40,574 bases of DNA, taken from Sivonenia sp049582005. Its GTDB lineage: Bacteria > Cyanobacteriota > Cyanobacteriia > Gloeobacterales > PMM-0068. Under the pieces are notes generated by a model, which was given only the letters and a program-made list of their open reading frames with translations, was not told where the DNA came from and did no database searches. Positions 8,249 through 14,186 of this stretch are shown in pieces; the first letter of the stretch is position 1, and each line of letters begins with the position of its first letter. The stretch covers positions 1 through 40,574 of the forward strand of contig JBAUTB010000033.1 in NCBI GenBank assembly GCA_049582005.1. Direction: 5' to 3'. The position numbers and the translations under genes were made by a program.

Positions 8249-8881
8249 TTATGTCGTCTGTGCAGGCAATTTTCCTGTAACCAAATAGAATGCTGCTCGT
8301 AGACAATGCCAAACTCCGAATAGAAACAGGGCAAGAGCGAGAGCAAGGATATAGGTTTGTATTGGTTTTCCCAAAAAGTAAAGGGCAAAAATAATTAGAC
8401 CACCGAGTGTTATCCAGAATCCTGCCTGCAAGAATGCAATCATGGCAGCTCTATAGACAGTCAGTTTGCGGTGGGAATCAACAGTTTCTGTCAAGACATA
8501 GGCAATACTTCCAGGACAACCTCGCCTTACTAATTCAGAGAAGATAGTATAGGGAGATAGATTCTGGTTGGTTAGCTCTTCTGTGAAATGGACCATTTCT
8601 TCCATAAAAATACTTACTTCTACCCCATTTTCATGGATGTTCTCCTCTCCTATTTCCGGAGCACTATTTGCTCTCAAAATAGCATCATAGGCTCGTCGCG
8701 TTTCTTCATCGCTGAGGATTGTGTATGCCTCTGTCAGGTGATTAAAGTACTCTTTAGACTCTTTATTTTCATCATTTTTATCAGGACTATACTGCAGTGA
8801 ATATTGTCTGTATGCTTGTTTGATTTCGTCTGCAGTTGCAGTCATTCTTAATCCAAGAACATCATAATAGGTATGTCTCAT
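8249..8881 (-). CDS. Membrane-anchored J-domain protein with degenerate HPD motif
   Basis: A 210-residue protein. Residues 1-65 form a J-domain: YYDVLGLRMTATADEIKQAY, then YSPDKNDENKES and YFNHLTEAYTILSDEETRRAYD. The catalytic loop that stimulates Hsp70 should read HPD but is S32-P33-D34, so the key histidine is replaced by serine. The middle is acidic (EIGEENIHENGVEV). The C-terminus has two hydrophobic segments around residues 145-200 (FLQAGFWITLGGLIIFALYF and ILALALALFLFGVWHC), so it is probably anchored with the J-domain in the cytoplasm. It lacks the Gly/Phe, zinc and peptide-binding regions of true DnaJ. Loss of the histidine argues against normal DnaK activation; it may recruit partners instead. 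It stands alone with non-coding DNA on both sides. Confidence 0.8.
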   Translation of the reverse strand: MRHTYYDVLGLRMTATADEIKQAYRQYSLQYSPDKNDENKESKEYFNHLTEAYTILSDEETRRAYDAILRANSAPEIGEENIHENGVEVSIFMEEMVHFTEELTNQNLSPYTIFSELVRRGCPGSIAYVLTETVDSHRKLTVYRAAMIAFLQAGFWITLGGLIIFALYFLGKPIQTYILALALALFLFGVWHCLRAAFYLVTGKLPAQTT

Positions 8882-8900
8882 ATATTCTATGCTAGCGCCC

Positions 8901-9025
8901 TTGCATTAGTGCTGTCGCTACTCCTCTGTAATAAAGATGCCCCATGGGATCCCAGGCTTCATGAAGTACCTATAAGTAAGACAAAAATTAAATATAAACT
9001 CTGTCTATAGCGACAGCATTGTCAA
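8901..9025. repeat. Inverted repeats bounding about 90 bp of non-coding DNA
   Basis: GCTGTCGCTA at 8911-8920 is repeated inverted as TAGCGACAGC at 9008-9017, and both arms continue into imperfectly matching TGCATT sequence (8902-8907 and 9023-9028). The space between, 8921-9007, has no ORF. It could be a MITE-like remnant or a long stem. The whole gap 8882-9146 holds no recognisable gene. Confidence 0.4.
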
Positions 9026-9146
9026 TGCATTATTGCCAGATCTATCTGTCATCTACTGTCACTTACAAGGTGAATCTTTTCCATAAAAGCTGAGCTGAAG
9101 TATCTTTCTTTACGTAAGTCCTGAAGATAATCAAGGACAAAACGTC

Positions 9147-9848
9147 CTAGCTCCCCGGTCGGGTATAGGGAATGAACTGACGATAGCGATTCAGGACATA
9201 GACTTGAGGGGGTGGATCCCCATCTTTATTGATCCAGAAAAGCACCAGATTATTGCTGCGGCTTCCATCGGTGGTGAAGGTTCCTCGGTCTGGGGTTACT
9301 TCAGGCAGACGAACATAGTTTGTTCCCCGGTAACTTAGAACTTCCGGTAATCCCTGGAACGCAAGTTCAGAATTTTTATCGGGTTTATTTAAAATCTGCT
9401 GAATTTTAGTGGCCCACACCTGAGTTAGGGACAACAAAGCAACGGTACTTTGGGGATTATCTTTGGGCGTTAATTCCAGAATCACCTGTCCATTGACCAA
9501 TATTTGGGACTTGGCATCGTCCCCTGTCGCTTTGACCTCTGGTGGCTTGCTAACCACCGGAGCACCCACGGTCCCTGGAGGAAGAGCAGCAGAATCCAAA
9601 ATACTCTTCAAAGTTGCCGTAGCTTGCTGCACTCTGGCATTCGCGCCCTCTCCCTTCAGCGTCAGCACAGGAAAATTATTGACTTTGAATATCGCGACTT
9701 CAGCCGGTGGGGTTGGAGCAGCAGGAGTAGCTGGGGGAGGATTACTCGGGGCCGGTTCTGAAGTAGTTTGAGCCCATACAGATACTGCAGACAAGGACCA
9801 TAGCAGCCCTACCGCCACAAACACACACTCTCTACGTCTAAGACTCAT
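9147..9848 (-). CDS. Exported proline-rich-linker protein, unknown function
   Basis: A 233-residue protein with an N-terminal signal peptide (MSLRRRECVFVAVGLLWSLS then AVSVWAQT, cleavage probably after AQA-like WAQ). A low-complexity Pro/Ala/Thr/Ser linker covers about residues 28-50 (SEPAPSNPPPATPAAPTPP). The remainder is a soluble domain, AIFKVNNFPVLTLKGEGANA, with an ILVNGQVILELTPKDNP segment and a C-terminus QVYVLNRYRQFIPYTRPGS. No known catalytic motif is recognised. It overlaps the stop codon of the upstream gene by 4 nt (ATGA), which implies translational coupling. It is the last gene in a minus-strand run of five small exported proteins (11695 to 9147). Probably periplasmic or outer surface. 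Confidence 0.75.
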   Translation of the reverse strand: MSLRRRECVFVAVGLLWSLSAVSVWAQTTSEPAPSNPPPATPAAPTPPAEVAIFKVNNFPVLTLKGEGANARVQQATATLKSILDSAALPPGTVGAPVVSKPPEVKATGDDAKSQILVNGQVILELTPKDNPQSTVALLSLTQVWATKIQQILNKPDKNSELAFQGLPEVLSYRGTNYVRLPEVTPDRGTFTTDGSRSNNLVLFWINKDGDPPPQVYVLNRYRQFIPYTRPGS

Positions 9849-10426
9849 TCCAGCTGCACCTCAATCACAGAACGCCAACTCCCAGAACCAGACTGGTTCT
9901 GATTCTGACGTATAAGCACACGAGAAGTGCCCTCTAGCTGACCATCTTGCCGAAAATAGGGAGTATTTCCAGGTTTTGCTTGGACCAGCGCAGTCATCAG
10001 GTTACTGCTTCCCGTACCTTGGATGATGACGCTATTTAGGCCAGAACGCAGATAAGAATTGAGTAGAACCTTAGCCTCTGGACGCGTGAAACGAACGACC
10101 GTCTGGTTATTGACCTGAATACTTCCCTGTCCTACAGGACCTTGAATCATCACCAGATAATTATTCATAGCCAGGTCTCCGCGCGTAATGCTTACCCTGG
10201 TGTGAGACGTGGAGACGCTGCTGCTACTACTTTCGGTATTCTGCTCTTCACCATCAATCCGCACACTGGGTCGAACACCGCCCGTCTGGACCTGAACCCG
10301 TCCCGTATCCACAAAGACAGAACCATCAGCGTTGGTGTTGACCGTAACCTGTGACCTTACTTGTGACCATGAAGAGATAGCCACGAGCAGTCCTCCTATT
10401 GCCAGTAAGCAAAGTATAGAACGCAC
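9845..10426 (-). CDS. Exported beta-rich protein with Ser/Gln/Asn-rich regions, unknown function
   Basis: A 193-residue protein starting with GTG at 10426; GGAGG lies 9 nt upstream and decides the start. A signal peptide (MRSILCLLAIGGLLVAISSW) precedes a region of alternating hydrophobic and polar residues (VTVNTNADGSVFVDTGRVQV). A serine-rich stretch follows (ESSSSSVSTSHTRVS), then a compact domain with NNYLVMIQGPVGQGSIQVNN and LNSYLRSGLNSVIIQGTG, and a tail RQNQNQSGSGSWRS. The composition suggests an extracellular beta-strand protein. I recognise no named family. It sits 52 bp after the 10479 gene and overlaps the following gene by 4 nt, so it is part of the same operon. Function unknown. 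Confidence 0.75.
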   Translation of the reverse strand: MRSILCLLAIGGLLVAISSWSQVRSQVTVNTNADGSVFVDTGRVQVQTGGVRPSVRIDGEEQNTESSSSSVSTSHTRVSITRGDLAMNNYLVMIQGPVGQGSIQVNNQTVVRFTRPEAKVLLNSYLRSGLNSVIIQGTGSSNLMTALVQAKPGNTPYFRQDGQLEGTSRVLIRQNQNQSGSGSWRSVIEVQLE

Positions 10427-10478
10427 GTGTGATGTCCTCCAAGCTGTCCGTGTGTTGTTTTCAGTTTAGGTCCTCTGC

Positions 10479-10871
10479 CTAATCCCGGCCTCTTTCGCCT
10501 CTGCCTTTACCCTCGTGGTCTCGATGATCATTTTCTCTGTCGTGACCATAGGCTCTACCACGCCCTTCTCTACGATCAAATCCTTGTCCTTGATTGCCAT
10601 TGCCTTGCCCCTGAGCACCGTCACGGACTTGAATCTTTCCCTGAAAACTTTCTGGCACATAGATATTGACACTTTGACTTTGGGAGATATCTTGCTGAAG
10701 TACTCCTGTCTGAGTAGTATTGCCAGCACCGCCACCTGCTTGCGGGTTTTGAGTACCCACATTCACTGCGGTCTGATTTTGATTAACAGGAATAATAATT
10801 TTGCCCGCCATAGCCATTGGGGTTTGGGAAAGAATCAATATGCTAGCCATCGCACCTAAAGAGCGCATCAT
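10479..10871 (-). CDS. Small exported Q/N-repeat protein with charged Arg/Gly/Asp tail
   Basis: A 130-residue protein. I choose the ATG at 10871 (AGGA about 9 nt upstream) over a GTG at 10901, because it gives a clean signal peptide MMRSLGAMASILILSQTPMA then MAGK. The mature part has IIIPVNQNQTAVNVGTQNPQ and NTTQTGVLQQDISQSQSVNI, which resemble the QTT-x-G-x-Q...Q-x-Q pattern of the 11342 gene. A middle element YVPESFQGKIQV follows, and the last 45 residues are strongly charged and glycine-rich (GQGQGNGNQGQGFDRREGRG and further RD/HD/RG runs). It is exported and probably partly disordered. Codon use and the operon position support a real gene. Function unknown; a structural or nucleating role in an extracellular fibre is only a hypothesis. 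Confidence 0.7.
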   Translation of the reverse strand: MMRSLGAMASILILSQTPMAMAGKIIIPVNQNQTAVNVGTQNPQAGGGAGNTTQTGVLQQDISQSQSVNIYVPESFQGKIQVRDGAQGQGNGNQGQGFDRREGRGRAYGHDRENDHRDHEGKGRGERGRD

Positions 10872-11002
10872 CTTGGGACTTCCTAAACTAATTAAGTTCA
10901 CAAAACACTCCTTTCGTAAATGTAGAAAAAAGATACTAAGAGAAAACCTTATCTGGCTCTCTCTCCCCCTATGAAGAGAGAGCAGAGTAAGGAGGTTAAA
11001 AA

Positions 11003-11335
11003 CTAGCGAGCCCTTCCAAATTGAGGGAGTGCCATCTGGATCTGCTGACCATTTTGAACACCCATTGCATTCTGAACCGAAGGACTCACCCGGATATCGC
11101 CTTCCAGAGGGATTTCGCGTTGGTATCCTGGACGGCGTTGACTACGGGACTGCGCCTGGGACTGCTGTTGAACCAGCGTTCCCTCTTGTCGCTCTACGCC
11201 AAAACCTAACTGAATTTGCTGGGCATTTTGGATACCGACAGCATTTTGTACATCAGGACTAACTTCCAAGGTTCCGGCAGATGCTGGCAGCATCACCAAA
11301 CTACTGAAAACCAGGGTCCAAAGAACATTTTTCAT
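11003..11335 (-). CDS. Small exported protein with two Q/N-rich repeats
   Basis: A 110-residue protein with signal peptide MKNVLWTLVFSSLVMLPASA. The mature chain has two copies of one 19-residue repeat separated by a Q/S/R-rich spacer: VSPDVQNAVGIQNAQQIQL near residues 25-43 and VSPSVQNAMGVQNGQQIQM near 83-101. Fourteen of the 19 positions are identical, so this is a real internal duplication. The spacer reads QSQAQSRSQRRPGYQRE. GGGAG lies a little upstream of the ATG. Only 6 bp separate it from the upstream gene, so the two are co-transcribed. The periodic Q and N residues recall functional amyloids, but the pattern does not match the curlin consensus exactly. Function unknown. Confidence 0.75.
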   Translation of the reverse strand: MKNVLWTLVFSSLVMLPASAGTLEVSPDVQNAVGIQNAQQIQLGFGVERQEGTLVQQQSQAQSRSQRRPGYQREIPLEGDIRVSPSVQNAMGVQNGQQIQMALPQFGRAR

Positions 11336-11341
11336 AGGCCC

Positions 11342-11695
11342 TTATCTCCCGTACCTGTTGTAGCCATAGCCAACGGATGAATTTTGGAGCAAATCGTTAG
11401 CGTTGACAGCGTTTTGACGACTGCGAAGACCATAGGATTCTTGAAGTTGGTCATTGGTCTGAACCCCTGCGGTGGTTTGCTGAATATACTCACCACGACG
11501 AGCACCGCGTACACTAGAGTGTTGTTCCATATTTTGAAGATTCACCGCATTCTGGACAGAACCAGGGCCATCAGCATACTGGGACTGCGAAGACTGCTGA
11601 ATACCGACGGTAGTTTGAACAACATCAGCCTGAGCAGCTGCACTAAAACCTAGCGTAAGGACAAGACCTAAAGCTGCAATTGATTTGAGAGACAT
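11342..11695 (-). CDS. Small exported protein with tandem Q/N-rich repeats, first gene of the operon
   Basis: A 117-residue protein from the ATG at 11695; the frame stays open to 11764, but the signal peptide MSLKSIAALGLVLTLGFSAA then AQA-D begins here and AGGAG lies upstream. The mature chain consists of two copies of a repeat of about 38 residues: QTTVGIQQSSQSQ...VQNAVNLQN...HSSV and QTTAGVQTNDQLQ...RQNAVNANDLLQNSSV. The core QNAV is shared with the 11003 gene. The end is GYGYNRYGR. This is probably an extracellular or periplasmic repeat protein able to form stacked beta-strands. It heads a run of five exported proteins on the minus strand and faces the ABC/P-II operon across 391 bp. Function unknown. 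Confidence 0.75.
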   Translation of the reverse strand: MSLKSIAALGLVLTLGFSAAAQADVVQTTVGIQQSSQSQYADGPGSVQNAVNLQNMEQHSSVRGARRGEYIQQTTAGVQTNDQLQESYGLRSRQNAVNANDLLQNSSVGYGYNRYGR

Positions 11696-12040
11696 GGGAT
11701 AGAGCTCCTGAGGAGTTAACACTGAACATCCTAGAGAGCTAGCCTGCGCTGATGTACGTGTCAAAGCGCAGGGTTTTTACTTCAAAAAAGAAGAAACAGG
11801 AGAGTTTTACAGCATCTAAAACTGCGCAAAAGCGCAAATGCTCTATTCAGAGCCTAAAGGTGGTTTCGGAGAAATCCTCACAGGGTAAAACTTGAGCAAG
11901 GTTTAAAGGACGTTGCGAGGAGTGTCTTACTAGCAACAATCTATGTTCTTATATAAGGCAAATACAGAAACAGCGGACAAAGAATGTATTTTTAAGCACT
12001 AATTTTCCACATTCTTTTCAGTAAACGCACGGAAGCCCCT
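11696..12040. other. Divergent intergenic region between exported-repeat operon and ABC operon
   Basis: There is no ORF that looks coding. It must hold the promoter of the minus-strand operon starting at 11695. A short GCGC-AAAA-GCGC inverted repeat lies near 11825-11837. I see no clear -35/-10 pair that I would defend. Confidence 0.5.
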
Positions 12041-12054
12041 GTAAGCATGTTTAC
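12041..12054 (+). promoter_or_regulatory. NtcA box upstream of ABC/P-II operon
   Basis: GTAAGCATGTTTAC is a perfect GTA-N8-TAC site, 33 bp before the annotated start at 12087. A TATTCT hexamer follows after one base (12056-12061), and no TANNNT lies at the canonical 22-nt distance. The site may therefore repress that start or act with another promoter. A perfect site arises by chance about once per 4 kb, so it rests on context: the operon encodes a P-II protein. Confidence 0.55.
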
Positions 12055-12058
12055 CTAT

Positions 12059-12098
12059 TCTTAGTTATGACCTCAACGTCTTAGCTATGATCTCAACG
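12059..12098 (+). repeat. 20-bp tandem duplication across the ABC ATPase start codon
   Basis: TCTTAGTTATGACCTCAACG (12059-12078) is followed directly by TCTTAGCTATGATCTCAACG (12079-12098), 18 of 20 identical. The second copy carries the start codon at 12087. The first carries an out-of-use ATG that would make the peptide MTSTS and stop. Confidence 0.9.
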
Positions 12099-12881
12099 CC
12101 AGAACTAGAAATCAATAATCTAAACAAAAGTTTCCCAACTAAGGATGGAGAACTTTTAGTTCTGGAAAATATTAATATGAAGGTCTACAAAAATGAATTT
12201 GCTTGTATTGTTGGGGCTTCTGGCTGTGGCAAATCTACCCTTCTAAATATTATTGCCGGATTAAATCAACAAACTTCTGGAGAAATACTCCTTGAGGGGC
12301 GGCCGGTCGCTGGACCTGGGGCAGACCGGGGCATGGTGTTCCAAAACTATACGCTCTACCCTTGGTTGACCGTAGCCGAAAATATTGAATTCGGATTAAA
12401 ACTAAAAGCCATCCCCAGTTCAGAACGCAAAGAACGGGTTGATCATTACATGGAAATTGTTGGCTTGAGTAAGTTTGCCCAGAGTCTTCCGAAGACGCTT
12501 TCTGGAGGGATGAAACAACGCACAGCCATTGCCCGAGCGTTAGCCAACGAACCAGACATCCTGCTCATGGATGAACCTTTTGGGGCTTTGGACGCCCAGA
12601 CGAAAGAAGTATTGCAAGAGTTTATGTTGCAGGTTTGGAAACAAACCCAGAAGACGATTCTTATGATCACCCATGATGTAGAAGAAGCCGTTTTTCTAGC
12701 CCAACGCATTTATGTACTATCTTCTCGACCTGGCCGAATCAAAGCTGAAGTGGACATTCCTTTGGGCATAGACCGTGACTTTTCTGCCAAAAGAACAGAA
12801 TTATTCCAACTCGTGAAACAGGAAGTCTTGGACTTACTCCGAGAAGAGACCCTCAAAGTCATATCTCAGGAAATTTCATGA
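12087..12881 (+). CDS. ABC transporter ATP-binding protein (nitrate/sulfonate/taurine type)
   Basis: A 264-residue ATPase of the NrtD/SsuB/TauB class. Motifs are Walker A GASGCGKST (about residues 42-50), the Q-loop in MVFQNYTLYPWLTVAENIEF, the signature LSGGMKQRTAIARALA (about 137-152), Walker B ILLMDEPFGALD (about 157-168) and the H-loop MITHDVEEAV. NYTLYPWLT after the Q-loop is typical of the importers of nitrate, cyanate, sulfonate and taurine. No ribosome-binding site is visible before the ATG at 12087, which lies in a 20-bp tandem duplication. The stop codon overlaps the ATG of the next gene (P-II variant) by 4 nt. Together with the permease at 13231 it makes a transporter whose periplasmic binding protein is not in this window. 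Confidence 0.9.
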   Translation: MISTPELEINNLNKSFPTKDGELLVLENINMKVYKNEFACIVGASGCGKSTLLNIIAGLNQQTSGEILLEGRPVAGPGADRGMVFQNYTLYPWLTVAENIEFGLKLKAIPSSERKERVDHYMEIVGLSKFAQSLPKTLSGGMKQRTAIARALANEPDILLMDEPFGALDAQTKEVLQEFMLQVWKQTQKTILMITHDVEEAVFLAQRIYVLSSRPGRIKAEVDIPLGIDRDFSAKRTELFQLVKQEVLDLLREETLKVISQEIS

Positions 12882-13204
12882 AGCTTGTGTTAGCGATCAT
12901 TCGCCCTGAGAAGGTCCAACCTGTTGAGAATGCCTTGATGGATCTTGGAATCAGTAGCCTTACCGTGATAAGTGTGCTGGGAAGAGGGCAACAGAAAGGC
13001 ATAGAAATTGGCACCCTGAAAATCGACAAACTACCGAAAACACTTCTGCTCATTGCTGTTGTCGAAGAAATGATAAACCAAGTTAAGGAGACTATCAGGA
13101 AACAAGCGTATTCAGGAAATATTGGGGATGGCAAAATCTTCATTCTCCCCTTAGAAGCAGCAATGCGAATAAGGACCGGAGAAGAAGGTGCAGAGGCCCT
13201 CTAG
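12878..13204 (+). CDS. Divergent P-II signalling protein (NifI1-like T-loop) encoded inside an ABC operon
   Basis: A 108-residue P-II family protein. Conserved parts are KLVLAIIRPEKVQPVENALM, the B-loop SGNIGDGKIF and the C-loop RIRTGEEG, so ATP/ADP binding between subunits should be kept. The T-loop differs from canonical GlnB: it reads VLGRGQQKGIEIGTLKIDKL and is about four residues shorter. It lacks the RYRGSEY segment with Ser49 and Tyr51, the sites of phosphorylation and uridylylation. GRGxQKGI followed by LPKTLL resembles NifI1 and the transporter-linked P-II-NG group more than GlnB. Canonical glnB is also present, at 22380. The gene overlaps the ATPase gene by 4 nt and lies 26 bp before the permease. 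The likely role, by analogy with GlnK-AmtB, is direct gating of this transporter. That is inference. Confidence 0.88.
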   Translation: MKLVLAIIRPEKVQPVENALMDLGISSLTVISVLGRGQQKGIEIGTLKIDKLPKTLLLIAVVEEMINQVKETIRKQAYSGNIGDGKIFILPLEAAMRIRTGEEGAEAL

Positions 13205-13230
13205 AACGATTATTACGGAAGAGACAAACC

Positions 13231-14103
13231 ATGAAGAATCAAGCAAGTAGGGAATTAGCTTTACCAAAAACTGGAGTGGGTGTTCAGGCCACCAAAAAAT
13301 CTGAAAAACGTCGTTCTGTTTTTTGGAATATTCGTAGCGACATTCCAGATAGTCTCTATTACCTGATGGTTTCTTTCTCTATTATAATTCCCCTTTTCGC
13401 CTGGTCCTTGCTTACCTATGGGGGTTTCGTAGACCCTTTATTTATGCCCACACCTAGTTCTGTACTCATGCGTGGGTTTGAACTAATCCAAAATGGCGAG
13501 ATCTTCCAAGATATTATGGCGAGCCTTTCTCGTGTCGCTTGGGGCTTTCTACTTTCTGCTGCGTTGAGTATTCCCCTCGGTCTATTGATTGGCAGTTTCA
13601 AAACCATGGAAGGTTTATTTGCCCCTATTTTAGGATTGATGCGTTATATGCCTGCAGCCGCATTTATCCCTCTGATTATTCTTTGGGTAGGATTAGACGA
13701 ACCTTCTAAAATTGTGATTATCTTTCTAGGGAGCTTTTTCTACAACGTCTTGATGGTTTCTGACGCTGTGAAGTTCGTTCCCAGTGATTTACTCAAAGTA
13801 AGCTATACCTTGGGTGCTTCTCGGTGGGATGTGTTTTCTAAAGTTATCCTTCCGGCAACTCTGCCCAATATTATTGATACCTTGCGGGTCAATATTGCTG
13901 GAGCTTGGAACTTTGTGGTAGTGGCTGAATTGGTTGCTGCAAGTTCAGGACTAGGTTACCGAATTCTGCAGGCACAGCGTTTTCTCAAAACAGATGAAAT
14001 CTTTGTCGGAATTATTGTTATTGGTCTGATTGGATTAGGGATAGATTTTCTATTCAAGTTGCTATTCCGTTTAGTCGTTCCCTGGGCTATTGATAAGGCA
14101 TGA
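13231..14103 (+). CDS. ABC transporter permease (NrtB/SsuC/TauC family)
   Basis: A 290-residue integral membrane protein with about six hydrophobic segments. After a basic cytoplasmic N-terminus of about 45 residues comes the first helix (YYLMVSFSIIIPLFAWSLLT). The permease core includes PTPSSVLMRGFEL, WGFLLSAALSIPLGLLIGSF, MRYMPAAAFIPLIILWVGLD and the EAA-type loop YTLGASRWDVFSKVILPATL, which contacts the ATPase. GAWNFVVVAELVAASSGLGY is typical of the nitrate, sulfonate and taurine permeases. It is the third gene of an ATPase / P-II variant / permease operon. The substrate cannot be read from the sequence. Nitrate is less likely because NrtP is present; cyanate, a sulfonate, or another nitrogen compound are open options. 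Confidence 0.9.
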   Translation: MKNQASRELALPKTGVGVQATKKSEKRRSVFWNIRSDIPDSLYYLMVSFSIIIPLFAWSLLTYGGFVDPLFMPTPSSVLMRGFELIQNGEIFQDIMASLSRVAWGFLLSAALSIPLGLLIGSFKTMEGLFAPILGLMRYMPAAAFIPLIILWVGLDEPSKIVIIFLGSFFYNVLMVSDAVKFVPSDLLKVSYTLGASRWDVFSKVILPATLPNIIDTLRVNIAGAWNFVVVAELVAASSGLGYRILQAQRFLKTDEIFVGIIVIGLIGLGIDFLFKLLFRLVVPWAIDKA

Positions 14104-14186
14104 TTGGCTTTCCCCCCTAGTTCGCAACGGATACAATTGTCTCGGGGATAAGTAAATAAGTAGTATCCATAGAAATTGATGATCCA

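Noticed and set aside
9147..11695. Curli operon (csgAB)
   Set aside because: The repeats do not fit the S-x5-Q-x-G-x-N-x-A-x3-Q consensus and no CsgE/F/G homologue is in the window.
12087..14103. Complete NrtABCD nitrate importer
   Set aside because: No binding protein (NrtA) or NrtC fusion is present, and nitrate uptake is already covered by NrtP.
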